A stretch of 64,000 nt of DNA, taken from positions 186,001 through 250,000 of the forward strand of contig CAWCWP010000001.1 in NCBI GenBank assembly GCA_963799315.1, given 5' to 3'. This document shows, piece by piece, positions 17,776 through 26,626 of this stretch. The notes beneath the pieces were generated by a model that worked only from the letters and a program-made list of their open reading frames with translations, searched no databases and was not told where the DNA came from. This DNA comes from Parerythrobacter_A sp963799315. GTDB lineage: Bacteria > Pseudomonadota > Alphaproteobacteria > Sphingomonadales > Sphingomonadaceae. Made by a program: the position numbers and the translations under genes. The first letter of the stretch is position 1. Each line of letters starts with the position of its first letter.

Positions 17776-18930
17776 TCAGTACGGCATCGCCTTTTTCAAC
17801 AATGCCGGATCGGAAAAATCCGTCTCTTCCAGCACACGCCGTATGTCGCGATCGGCATGGGTTGTGCCATAGGCGTTCGCGACACCGATTGCATCGAATT
17901 TCTGCGCCAGCTCGATAGCCTGTGTTACGCTCGCGGTATTACAAGGCGTATCGAACACATTGGCACTGCGAAGGCGGTTCTGCTGACGATCGCCGACATT
18001 GACCACGGCGGTTTCCAGGCTGGCCGCTTCGACAATGCCGCTGGACGAGTTTCCTATCAGCATGGCTGCGTGCCGCACGGCCGATAGAAAATGCGTGCGC
18101 GGCATGTGATCGACTACGGTGAAGCTGCCCGCTTGATTGCCCCGGTTGTTCTGGCGCATAATGGCCGAACGGATCGCATCGGTGCCGTGGTCGGCATTGG
18201 GGAGCAGGCACACGGTCTGCATCTCGAACCTGGCAAGAGCTGCAAATATTGCACTCCATTGCTTGCCGGCATCGTCGGCATCCTGCACCACCGGATGGAA
18301 TAGCAACACCGCGTAGGGCTCATCTGGATCGAAGCCATAGGTTTCGGCCAGATGCGTGAGGGAGACAGTGGAGAGGGCTTGCAGCCCGGCCAATCCCGGT
18401 GCGCCGACATCGTGAATATGGCCGGGGTCTTCGCCCAACCCGATTAACCGCTGCGCGCTGTCCGCACCCGATACACAGTGAACGTGGGAAAGTTTGGATA
18501 CCGCGTGTCGGATTGAATCATCCACCGACCCGCTCCGGTCGCCGCCTGCAATATGTACTGTCGGAATTCGCGCAAACAACGCAGCCGTTGCGCCTGCCAG
18601 CATTTCGCCCCGGTCACCCAGCAGCATCATTGCATCGCACGCATTGTCGGCAAAGTACTCTGCCATGCCGGCAGTGACCATTCCCGCGGATACGCCCATG
18701 CCGCGCCCGCTGTCATCATCGACGGGAACTGGAATGCGGTGCGCGATCGGTATTCCGGACGCGGCCACTTCATGTTCGGTGCGTCCGAAACGGTCGGACA
18801 GGTGCATACCGGTTATCACAAGTTGTAGCTCCAGCTGCGGCGAGCGGCTAATCTCCTGTAATATAGGCTCCATCAAACCGAAATCAGCGCGTGTTCCGGT
18901 TAGATAGGTAATGCGCTTACGGGCAGTCAC
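17776..18930 (-). CDS. hydrolysing UDP-sugar 2-epimerase (NeuC/LegG family)
   Basis: 384 residues. The N-terminal TGTRADFGLMEPIL (from residue 11) is the NeuC/WecB signature, with LGDRGEM, HIAGGDRSGSVDDSIRHAVSKL and the C-terminal IGNSSSGIVEAASL that binds the UDP part. NeuC-type enzymes invert C2 and release UDP, giving free mannosamine-type sugar for condensation with phosphoenolpyruvate. With an upstream route to UDP-diacetamido-trideoxy-glucose, the LegG reaction (product 2,4-diacetamido-2,4,6-trideoxymannose) fits best; the sialic acid reaction on UDP-GlcNAc cannot be excluded from sequence. It overlaps the synthase gene by 4 bases. Confidence 0.87.
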   Translation of the reverse strand: MTARKRITYLTGTRADFGLMEPILQEISRSPQLELQLVITGMHLSDRFGRTEHEVAASGIPIAHRIPVPVDDDSGRGMGVSAGMVTAGMAEYFADNACDAMMLLGDRGEMLAGATAALFARIPTVHIAGGDRSGSVDDSIRHAVSKLSHVHCVSGADSAQRLIGLGEDPGHIHDVGAPGLAGLQALSTVSLTHLAETYGFDPDEPYAVLLFHPVVQDADDAGKQWSAIFAALARFEMQTVCLLPNADHGTDAIRSAIMRQNNRGNQAGSFTVVDHMPRTHFLSAVRHAAMLIGNSSSGIVEAASLETAVVNVGDRQQNRLRSANVFDTPCNTASVTQAIELAQKFDAIGVANAYGTTHADRDIRRVLEETDFSDPALLKKAMPY

Positions 18931-19961
18931 GCCAAATCGCTGTCGCCTACCATCGCGGCTGCGGCGATAGGCTTGGCCGCTTTTGCTGCGAACAGTCGAT
19001 CGGCGTCGTTGGGGGGAATCCCGCCTGCGGGGCGCAGAAACACGATATTGTCTTCGCCCAGCCTCTCACCAGCTGCAATGGCTTGCCGCGCATAGGCGCT
19101 GCGCCGGACCAGGTCGCGGGTCCGCAATTCGTTCGGCTGCGGCGCCTTGACCCCGTCGCCCATCGCAACCTCGACGGCCCTGATGCCGCGCACCATCGCC
19201 GTCAATTCTTCGGGACTGAGCGACGCTGAATGGTCCGGCCCGAAATCGCTTTGATCGATTGTAAAATGCTTTTCGATGACGCAGGCGCCTCGCGCTACGG
19301 CGGAAATCGATATCGTATCACCCAGAGTGTGATCGGAATATCCCACCGGCACGTTCAGCGCGTCAGCCATAGTCGTCATCGCGCGCAAGTTCACGGTTTC
19401 AGGTGCGGCGGGATAATCGGATGTGCAATGCAACACAATCAGATCGTTTGGTTGGGCGGTAAACCCAATCGTTTTCCAGGCATCGCGTATCCATCCGACC
19501 GCCCGTTCGACCTCGGCCATCGTGGCCATGCCGGTCGACAGGATGATCGGCAGCTTGCGGCCCGCTATACCACGCAACAGTGGTAGATTGACCAGCTCTC
19601 CCGAAGCGACTTTTATGCGCTTCATGCCAAGGCCGAGCAACAGGTTCAGGCCCCAGGTGGAAAAGGGCGTCGACATGAATTCTATACCGTATCGTTCGCA
19701 CGTGTCGGCGATTTTGCGGTGGGCATTATCGTCCAGCTCAAGCTTCCGGATCATGTCGTACTGGCTGCCTTCGCCGGTCTGGCGCTGTTGGTAATCCGCT
19801 TTGGCAGCGTCGGGCGTTACCACTTCATCCGTCCTGAAGGTTTGGAATTTGACCGCATCCGCGCCCGCATCGGCAGCGATTTTGACGAGTTTCAACGCCT
19901 TTTCCAGCGATCCGTCATGATTGACGCCCGCTTCGGCGATGATGAATGTCGGTGTCACCAT
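18927..19961 (-). CDS. nonulosonic acid synthase, NeuB/LegI family (stand-alone)
   Basis: 344 residues with the standard two-domain layout: NeuB TIM barrel (about 5-265; FIIAEAGVNHDGSLEKAL, KFQTF, STPFS, LSTGM, HCTSDYPA, GYSDHTLG, EKHFT) and a C-terminal SAF/antifreeze-like domain (about 285-340). It condenses phosphoenolpyruvate with a 6-carbon mannosamine derivative to a 9-carbon acid in the cytosol. It overlaps the SDR gene by 7 bases and the 2-epimerase gene by 4, so the two are probably translated in concert. Sequence does not decide between sialic and legionaminic acid; the neighbouring genes favour the latter. Confidence 0.9.
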   Translation of the reverse strand: MVTPTFIIAEAGVNHDGSLEKALKLVKIAADAGADAVKFQTFRTDEVVTPDAAKADYQQRQTGEGSQYDMIRKLELDDNAHRKIADTCERYGIEFMSTPFSTWGLNLLLGLGMKRIKVASGELVNLPLLRGIAGRKLPIILSTGMATMAEVERAVGWIRDAWKTIGFTAQPNDLIVLHCTSDYPAAPETVNLRAMTTMADALNVPVGYSDHTLGDTISISAVARGACVIEKHFTIDQSDFGPDHSASLSPEELTAMVRGIRAVEVAMGDGVKAPQPNELRTRDLVRRSAYARQAIAAGERLGEDNIVFLRPAGGIPPNDADRLFAAKAAKPIAAAAMVGDSDLA

Positions 19962-20743
19962 ACCGTCAGTCCACCATCGACTACCAGATTATGCCCGGTA
20001 ACATAGGATGCTGCGTCGGAAGCAAGATAGCATACGCCGCCTGCCAAATCGGCCGGCTTTGCCATCCGGCCCAAGGGGACGCGCGCGGAATAACGATCGA
20101 CGAATATATCGTTCTGGCCCGACTGCGCACCGCCCGGCGTGATCGCGTTCACACGCACACCGCGATGCCCCCAATAGGACGCAAGATACTTCGTCAGCCC
20201 CCACAATGCGGATTTGCTGGTGCTGTAGATTTCCGGCGTATTGATCGGCGCGCCTTCATATTCGCTGCCCTCGTATATACGCTGATCGGGTGCAACGATG
20301 CCATAGATCGACAGGGTATTGATAATGCTTCCGGCACCACGTTCCGCCATGCGACGGCCAAACCGCTGGCAACACACCATCGCCGCCCGAACATTGACAG
20401 CCATCACCTCATCCCAATCCGCAAGCGGAAAATCTTCGAAGCGTGTGAAGAAATTTTCGCTCTTCGTGGCGGCATTGTTGACCAGCGTGGATACACCGCC
20501 GAGCTTCGCCTCCACATCGCTTTGCAATGTGTCGACGGCATCAGGTTCGCTGATATCGCAGGGGAAGGCATGCGCTCTATCGCCCAGTTCATCGGCCAGT
20601 TTCGATGCCGCTGCTTTGTCGCGATCGACGATTGCCACGACGCCACCGTTTTCGATCAGGCCGCGCGCCATTTCCGAACCCAGAATACCGCCACCGCCTG
20701 TCAACACACACACCTTGCCGTCCAAGGCAAACATCCCGCTCAT
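19955..20743 (-). CDS. short-chain dehydrogenase of the PtmA type
   Basis: 262 residues. The cofactor motif TGGGGILGSE (about 15-24), NNAATKSENFF and the catalytic YSTSKSALWG (Tyr and Lys four apart) mark a classical SDR. A close analogue, PtmA, sits beside cytidylyltransferase and synthase genes in legionaminic acid clusters of Campylobacter; its exact reaction there is not well defined, and I assign none here. Start and upstream stop overlap (TAATG at 20741-20745). The gene sits between the cytidylyltransferase and synthase genes, so it likely modifies a precursor or the CMP-linked sugar. Confidence 0.8.
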   Translation of the reverse strand: MSGMFALDGKVCVLTGGGGILGSEMARGLIENGGVVAIVDRDKAAASKLADELGDRAHAFPCDISEPDAVDTLQSDVEAKLGGVSTLVNNAATKSENFFTRFEDFPLADWDEVMAVNVRAAMVCCQRFGRRMAERGAGSIINTLSIYGIVAPDQRIYEGSEYEGAPINTPEIYSTSKSALWGLTKYLASYWGHRGVRVNAITPGGAQSGQNDIFVDRYSARVPLGRMAKPADLAGGVCYLASDAASYVTGHNLVVDGGLTVW

Positions 20744-21432
20744 TACAAACCCTTTGCTTCAATCAATAATTTGACCAGCGCGAAGTCTATCTCGGAATCG
20801 ATGTCGATAGATCGCTCGCGTGGCATGACATGCAGCCTCGGCTGCGCGTCCCACATATTGTCGGATAATGCCGCCCGTTGCCATGCGTAAACCGATCCAT
20901 TCATTGCAAAAACTTTCGGCGCAGCCTGTCTAGCCAACACTTTGCCGTTCGGGCTCGTTTTACATAGGCCCGCGATGCCATCGGCATCCGTTTCGACCAT
21001 ATTGAAATAAGGATTTTTGTCCGCCTCATATCCGGTGATGACTGAACTCGCGCCGCCATCGATAAGGTCGAGACAAGCGTCGATATCTTCTGCGGCACGA
21101 AGGGGGGAGGTGGGATCGAAATCGATGACGGTGTCTATAATCGTTCCCAGCCCCTCCAAATGTTCGACAAGATGGATGATTGCAGGCAGTTTTCCCGCAC
21201 TGCACGTGGCCAGTTCCGCCGGGCGAAGAAACGGCACATTTGCGTTTGCTTTGCGCGCAACGTCGGCGATTGCTTCGCTGTCGGTTGAAACATGCACGGC
21301 GTCTATCCGCGGATGGGCAAGCGCCAGTTCGATAGTGTGTACGATCAATGGTTTGCCGGCGAGCATCCGAATGTTCTTGCCGGGAACCCCTTTCGATCCA
21401 CCGCGCGCGCAGATGGTGCAGATCACTGTCAT
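20743..21432 (-). CDS. CMP-nonulosonate cytidylyltransferase (NeuA/LegF/PtmB family, copy 1)
   Basis: 229 residues. The N-terminal ARGGSKGVPGKNIR (about 9-22) is the CTP-binding signature; later DPTSPLRAAEDID and DIDSEIDF (metal and sugar side) complete the family pattern. It activates a nonulosonic acid as the CMP form, the donor for glycosyltransferases. It is the partner of the PtmA-like SDR, whose start it touches, and it overlaps the Gfo/Idh gene stop (ATGA). A second member at 24679-25365 is about the same length but differs clearly in sequence, so two acids or two specificities are possible. Confidence 0.88.
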   Translation of the reverse strand: MTVICTICARGGSKGVPGKNIRMLAGKPLIVHTIELALAHPRIDAVHVSTDSEAIADVARKANANVPFLRPAELATCSAGKLPAIIHLVEHLEGLGTIIDTVIDFDPTSPLRAAEDIDACLDLIDGGASSVITGYEADKNPYFNMVETDADGIAGLCKTSPNGKVLARQAAPKVFAMNGSVYAWQRAALSDNMWDAQPRLHVMPRERSIDIDSEIDFALVKLLIEAKGL

Positions 21433-22428
21433 ATCGATGGACTTTCAAAGCTTGTGGTACGACCCTTGGCTTCTATGGCGATTTTAGTTGCGCGCAGACC
21501 TTCGTGCAAGGGTATGCGCGTCGGTGTGCCGCTCTCGATGCTGGCTAAAAGCTCCGTGAACTGAAGCTTGTAGGCCGCATCGGTATCGAACCCGTCCGTA
21601 TGCCGCTCTACCGAACCATCCGGCTGGGTCAGCGTCAGCTCGCCATTCGCAAGATCGAGCCGGGCGTTGGCGGCTTCGCCGATAATCTCGACATTGCGCG
21701 TGCGTGCGCGCGCGACATAATCCAGTCCGATTGTGACGGGCACTCCGGTGTCCGATACGAGGTGGAGGATCGCCACGTCTTCGCTGTCGATTTCCAACGC
21801 GCTACGGTTGGCCGAATGGGCGTATTGCAGGTCGCAATCCCCGAACAGAAATACTGCCAGGTCGATCTCGTGGATCAGATCGAAAATGACACCGCCCCCA
21901 CGCGATGACGATGCGGAATAGGATGCGCGGTAATCCGTGCCCGGGCGCCAGTCCGGCAGATATTGCCCGCATTCGATCCGCGCGCGCGCAATCGTGCCTA
22001 GCCTGCCATCCGCGATCCAGCCTTTAAGCTGCGCGACGGCCTCTACAGAATCGCAGGACGCAGCCGGTTTGTGTGGGAGGGAGGCTGGCCACCGACCGGG
22101 CCTGAAGCGACGCGCAATTCGGTCCGTCGATCACTATCGGCTTTTCTATAAACGTCGCGACGCCGGCACCCAGCAGTTGCGACAGAGGGGCGAAATGCAG
22201 ATCGGACGGGGTCGCAACGATGCCCATGTGTGGTTTCCAGCCGAGTGCATCTGCTACACTGCCGAATACCGGAGCGGCCAGGCCGTCGGAATAATCGTCT
22301 TTGTACGAACCGCGCCGGACCAGCGCAAAAGCCATATCGGGCCGCAATTCCTGAATATTCGCCACATGACGGCGACCGATCGAGCCCGAACCGATCAACA
22401 ATGTGCGCGAAACGCGTGTCAGAACCAC
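21429..22428 (-). CDS. Gfo/Idh/MocA-family oxidoreductase (frameshifted as written)
   Basis: The N-terminal part (22428 down to about 22050) has the NAD(P) motif LLIGSGSIGRRHVANIQ and the family EKPI segment. The C-terminal part (about 22050 to 21429) continues in another frame with GVIFDLIHEIDLAVFLFGD, the usual substrate-side His motif. The total span is not a multiple of three; the break lies near 22040-22060, around the VLRF segment that should be followed by DSVEAVAQLK. These enzymes oxidise or epimerise sugars with NAD(P). A GTG at 22428 starts the gene 10 bases inside the upstream synthase. Given many similar breaks downstream, sequence error is more likely than a dead gene. Confidence 0.72.
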
Positions 22429-24668
22429 TCTTCAAGCTTTTCGAGCGCGGTCCAGAAGCCAGCGCCGTTGTCTTTATGCCCCTGCCAGATTTCCGGTATG
22501 AACCCGGCATCCGGCGCTTTTTCATTCAGCACACGCGCGACCATGCCGAAATCTATCGTGCCTTCGCCAATCTGCAATCCTTCGCCATCGACCCCTTCCG
22601 CATCGACAATGTGCAGATGACGGGTAAGCGCCCCGACTTGGTTGAGAAAGCTTTCGAAGCTTTTCTTGGTATGGTTTGCAGCCAGCGCCGAATGGGAAAT
22701 ATCGAGGCAGATATTGTAGCCGTGTTCGCCGCCGAATTCGGTGATATCCTCCGCCGACATGAACAGGTTGTGGAACCTCTGACCGCCGAAATGCCACGGG
22801 TAGGGGGGCATGGTTTGCGGAATGATTTCCACGCCGTCCTGATCGACTTGTCGCAGGGCGTCAGCCACCAGCGCATACATCGCCGGGCGTTCGGCGACGG
22901 GGATCGGACCATCCGCCGAAAAGCCGCCGACATTCACGATGATCGGCGGGCGGCTGGCTTTCGTGAAATACGGTGTAAGCGTGCGGGTAACTTCGATAAC
23001 GCGTTCTAACTCGGCAATAGAACGCGCGCGATAGCCGGCGTCGGGCGAACACAAATCCATCACATGATCGCCTGCGAACAGTTCGGGGCTATGGACCACC
23101 AGATCGACATCGAACCGTTCGTCACCCAGCGCACGTTCTATATCGACCTCCATATCCTTGTAAGACATGTGGAATTCGATGAGGTCGCAATTCGTGCCGG
23201 CAACCATCGTGCGCAGATCATGATAGCGCACCGGCAATCCGAACGGTCGGTTGAAATTGTAATGGCGCGCCTTGGGTGCATCGTCGGCCAGGTCGCTGGG
23301 AAAGAAACAATCGCCCGGTGCCATTGCGCGTGCCGCAGCGCGACCGACCAATTTGGGCCGGAAATAGGGTTGCAGACCCTGGCCCGGACTGCGCAATTCC
23401 ATATCCGCATCGGCAATGATCTGCCCTTGCGAAAGGGGGCGTGCCGCGACGACCGACTTGGCCAGCACTTCGCGATTCATCATTTCACCTTGGGTCACAG
23501 AGCGCGGTTTGTCCGTGCCAATGGCCGATTCCACATCGCGGATCTGCTGGATCATTTCGCGAAACTCGCCGGGCAGCAGCGATACGCGGTGATCGTTCCC
23601 CTCCATCGACCGGTCCACGGTGAAATGCTTTTCCACCACCTTCGCCCCGCGCGCAACGGCAGCGACCGGAACGTGAATGCCGCGTTCGTGTCCGGAGTAT
23701 CCTGCGACGTTGCCGGACAATGCCGCAAGCGTGTCCATATAGGCCAGATTGATGTCCTTGAACGGCGCGGGATATGTCGAATTGCAATGCAGCAAAACGA
23801 ACGGGGCGCTGTGCTTCTTCAACAACGCGACCGCCTCTTCCACTTCGGCTTGCGTGGACATGCCAGTAGAACAGATCAGCACCTTGCCCGTCTTGGCCAT
23901 AGCCGTCAGCAAGGTATGGTTGGTCAGATCGGCGGACGCCAGCTTGTAAGCGGGCATTCCGTAGTCTTCCAGTTTCGCCAGACTGATTTCGTCCCACGGT
24001 GTGCATAATGGCTGGATACCGCGCGCCTTGCAGTGATCGAATGCGGCGATCAACTCGTCATCCTTCAACTGGAAACGCGCCAGCAGATCGAGCGTGTATT
24101 GCGCGCCCAGATCGGCGCTTTCATCGTCGGCATCGCCGTCATTGCGATACAGCGTGGCCATGTCGCGCATCTGGAATTTGGCGCTGTCCGCACCAGCTTC
24201 GGCAGCGAGATCGACCAGCTCTTTTGCCAGGTCGAGCGAGCCGTTATGGTTGTTGCCGATCTCCGCGATGACGTAAGCGGGCGCGTTTGCGCCGATTTCG
24301 TGTCCGGCAATCGTCATGCGTTCGTTCGCGCGCCATACCACGCCGATCAGATGATCGTGATCGTTGACGATTGGCAGGAAGTTGACTTGATCGGAAAAGC
24401 GCGCGCGTATCGCATCGTCGCTTTCGCCGTCGCGAACGGAGGTGAATTTGCGGTTTGCGACCTTCAGGACACTGGTATCGAAATCGAATGTGCCGCCATC
24501 CACCAGCCAGCGGCGCACATCGCCATCGGTCAAGACGCCTTGCAGTTGGCCGGAGCCCGATACGGCGAAGACGAAACCGCGCTTGTTCGCATTCATCTTG
24601 CGAAGTGCGGCGACGATGTCATCTTCGCTGAAGACTATCAGCGGGGTGATGTCACGGTCTATAATCAT
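22419..24668 (-). CDS. three-part fusion: CBS pair, NeuB-type synthase with SAF domain, and sugar isomerase-like TIM barrel
   Basis: 749 residues, intact. Residues 1-118: CBS pair (LTDGDVRRWL at about 46-55; FLPIVNDHDHLIGVVWR at about 97-113). Residues 130-375: NeuB barrel (AEIGNNHNGSLDLAKEL, KFQMRD, CTPWD, CSTGMS, HCNSTYPAP, GYSGHERG, EKHFT). About 395-460: SAF domain. About 465-749: an AP-endonuclease-2/xylose-isomerase-like barrel with IEFHMSYKDME, NVGGFSADG, CLDISHSALA and IPEIWQGH. The middle makes a nonulosonic acid; the last domain may isomerise or epimerise its sugar substrate or product, but this is inference. It is 10 bases from the second cytidylyltransferase gene, its probable partner. 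An ordinary NeuB has only the middle and SAF domains. Confidence 0.88.
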   Translation of the reverse strand: MIIDRDITPLIVFSEDDIVAALRKMNANKRGFVFAVSGSGQLQGVLTDGDVRRWLVDGGTFDFDTSVLKVANRKFTSVRDGESDDAIRARFSDQVNFLPIVNDHDHLIGVVWRANERMTIAGHEIGANAPAYVIAEIGNNHNGSLDLAKELVDLAAEAGADSAKFQMRDMATLYRNDGDADDESADLGAQYTLDLLARFQLKDDELIAAFDHCKARGIQPLCTPWDEISLAKLEDYGMPAYKLASADLTNHTLLTAMAKTGKVLICSTGMSTQAEVEEAVALLKKHSAPFVLLHCNSTYPAPFKDINLAYMDTLAALSGNVAGYSGHERGIHVPVAAVARGAKVVEKHFTVDRSMEGNDHRVSLLPGEFREMIQQIRDVESAIGTDKPRSVTQGEMMNREVLAKSVVAARPLSQGQIIADADMELRSPGQGLQPYFRPKLVGRAAARAMAPGDCFFPSDLADDAPKARHYNFNRPFGLPVRYHDLRTMVAGTNCDLIEFHMSYKDMEVDIERALGDERFDVDLVVHSPELFAGDHVMDLCSPDAGYRARSIAELERVIEVTRTLTPYFTKASRPPIIVNVGGFSADGPIPVAERPAMYALVADALRQVDQDGVEIIPQTMPPYPWHFGGQRFHNLFMSAEDITEFGGEHGYNICLDISHSALAANHTKKSFESFLNQVGALTRHLHIVDAEGVDGEGLQIGEGTIDFGMVARVLNEKAPDAGFIPEIWQGHKDNGAGFWTALEKLEEWF

Positions 24669-24678
24669 GGGATAACAC

Positions 24679-25365
24679 TCATGCGGAAAAGCTGTTTTTC
24701 ATCAGGGTTTCGACAATGGCGAAATCGGTCGCCGTGTCGATTTCCAGACTTTCCTCCTGCGCCATTTCGAACAGTTCGATTTTGCCAGCGAGCCGATTGT
24801 TGCCTTCGAGAAAAGCATCGCGCGCAGTAATGTAGATCGATCCGGTTTCGCGATATTGACGATCGTGGTCAGCTATATCCTGACGGCGGGGGCGCTTGCG
24901 ATAGTCGTATGATGCCGTTGGTGTCGGGCCGTGCTGCCAGAAGAACGCGTGGCTTTCCGCGACCCCCAACAGGCTATCCGCACCACTTGCGATAAATTGT
25001 TCGATGGCGCGATCCAGCGTTCCGGCGTGGCGGAAGGGCGAGGTTGGCTGCAACAGCATGACCGCGTCGTAGTGTCCGTGTTCGCGTTCCATTTCCAGCA
25101 AGGCATGGCGCATGACCGGCTCGGTCGCGACGGCGTCACCGGCGAGTTCAGCGGGCCGCATGAATGGCACGCTCGCACCTGCCTCTTTCGCTATACCGGC
25201 AATATCACCGGCATCGGTGGAAACGACAATATCGGTTACGCCGTTAGCGGCTGCCGCCTGTTCGATACTCCACACAATCAGGGGTTTTCCTGCGAGCGGG
25301 CGGATGTTCTTGCCCGGCAAGCCTTTGGAGCCACCACGAGCCGGAATGATTGCAAGCAGGCGCAT
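24679..25365 (-). CDS. CMP-nonulosonate cytidylyltransferase (NeuA family, copy 2)
   Basis: 228 residues. IIPARGGSKGLPGKNIRP (about 6-23) is the nucleotide-binding signature, with LLQPTSPFRHAGTLD and LEIDTATDFA later. It would load a nonulosonic acid onto CMP. It directly precedes the CBS-synthase-isomerase fusion (10-base gap) and follows the anchored protein gene with no gap (stop 25366, start 25365). The long insert SYDYRKRPRRQDIADHDRQYRETG resembles members acting on acids other than Neu5Ac, but this is weak evidence. It is paralogous, not identical, to 20743-21432. Confidence 0.87.
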   Translation of the reverse strand: MRLLAIIPARGGSKGLPGKNIRPLAGKPLIVWSIEQAAAANGVTDIVVSTDAGDIAGIAKEAGASVPFMRPAELAGDAVATEPVMRHALLEMEREHGHYDAVMLLQPTSPFRHAGTLDRAIEQFIASGADSLLGVAESHAFFWQHGPTPTASYDYRKRPRRQDIADHDRQYRETGSIYITARDAFLEGNNRLAGKIELFEMAQEESLEIDTATDFAIVETLMKNSFSA

Positions 25366-26626
25366 CTATCGTGCGCGCCGGAGAATCGCGCCCGCTTCTT
25401 CGCTGCCGCCTTCCAGCAGGAGGGTCAGCTGCTGATACCGGCAGCCATTGGCAGGCACGGCAATTGGAAATTTCAGCGTGCCGTTCGCAAGGGGCGCCGA
25501 TGCCTCCGAGCCGGGCAGGACCGATGTGCCCGAAAGGCAGTTCATCACCAGGCTGATCTGCGCCCCTGCGCCAACAGTCTCGCTTGCCAGCAGGTCCAGT
25601 CGCGTCGCGCCGGCTGGCATCCGGGTGACGATCCGAGCGGCTTCGCCCTGCCTGCCTGCCCCCACAAACACTTCTATCGCGTCTTCGCCGAACACACGGG
25701 CTCCAGTGTCGAACGCATCGGTCAGTTTCCAGTCCAGCGGGGCAAAGAGGCCGCGTTCGATGGCCTTTCTGTCCGGCGCTTGCCCTGCATACGCGGCATA
25801 GGTGGCAAACGCTGCATCATACTCGCCGCGTGCCGCGAGCAGATCGACCATCTGCTGCCCGTATCCTACGGCCAGCGCAGGTGAACTTTCCGGTAAATCA
25901 TCCACGAATGCGCTCAGTCCTGACAGGCTGGCCGGGTTGGCTATCGCCCAGCGTACCAGCCGTTCCGCCCATGCCGGGCCCGCTTGCATCCGGCTCGACA
26001 AACGCGCCGAAAACTGCGGATCGACGGTAGCGGCGCCCAACAGGATGGGAAACACGACGGTATCGACATCGCGCGATGTGGTCAGCGATTGTTCGATCGT
26101 GGCCAGGCCGCCCGCGTTGTCTCCGGCACGCAGCTTCATTTCACTCAATTGCAATGCCGCCAGGACATTGCGCCGACTGATACGCTGCGCCAGATCGAGA
26201 AGCTCGCGTCGCTTCGCATTCGATTGCGCCACGAACGACAATTGCCGCAACGACGCGCCGGACAGCGGAGTTGCCTTCAAGGCATCCAGACGCAAGGCCT
26301 TCGATACGGGCCTGTGCCTTGGTGGGCATGGCAAGACCGATCCCGCTGATCATCGACGGCGGCAGCACGCCTGCATCGACAGAGGCATTTTCCGAAGCGG
26401 ACTGGGCGGCGGATAGAGTAGCCAAATCTCCCAACTTCGCGGTCGCGCGTGGCAAACCATCATGTGCCAGCAACGCCAGTTGAGGGCGGCTGGTGTCGTT
26501 CAATACTGCGAAGCTGAACGCTGCGGAATATGCGCCGACAGCAAGGCCTGCCGCGGCCATAACCCAGATGAATGGACGAACAGGCTTTGCGGCTTCGCGC
26601 GCGCGGGCCGGCTTCTTCTTACGCAC
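25366..26626 (-). CDS. membrane-anchored periplasmic protein after Wzc (frameshifted as written)
   Basis: Corrected length about 419 residues. I place the start at the GTG at 26626, with GGAAG 6 bases upstream and an 8-base overlap with wzc; an ATG at 26683 is in frame but overlaps wzc by 65 bases. A very basic N-terminus (RKKKPARAREAAKPVR) precedes one membrane segment (about 20-42), then a helical region with TPR-like spacing. The C-terminal 130 residues look beta-rich with a single Cys pair. The frame breaks at about 26301; removing one G in GAAGGCC restores KAQARIEALRLDALK. Position after Wzc matches the partial gene at 1-484. Function unknown. Confidence 0.7.
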
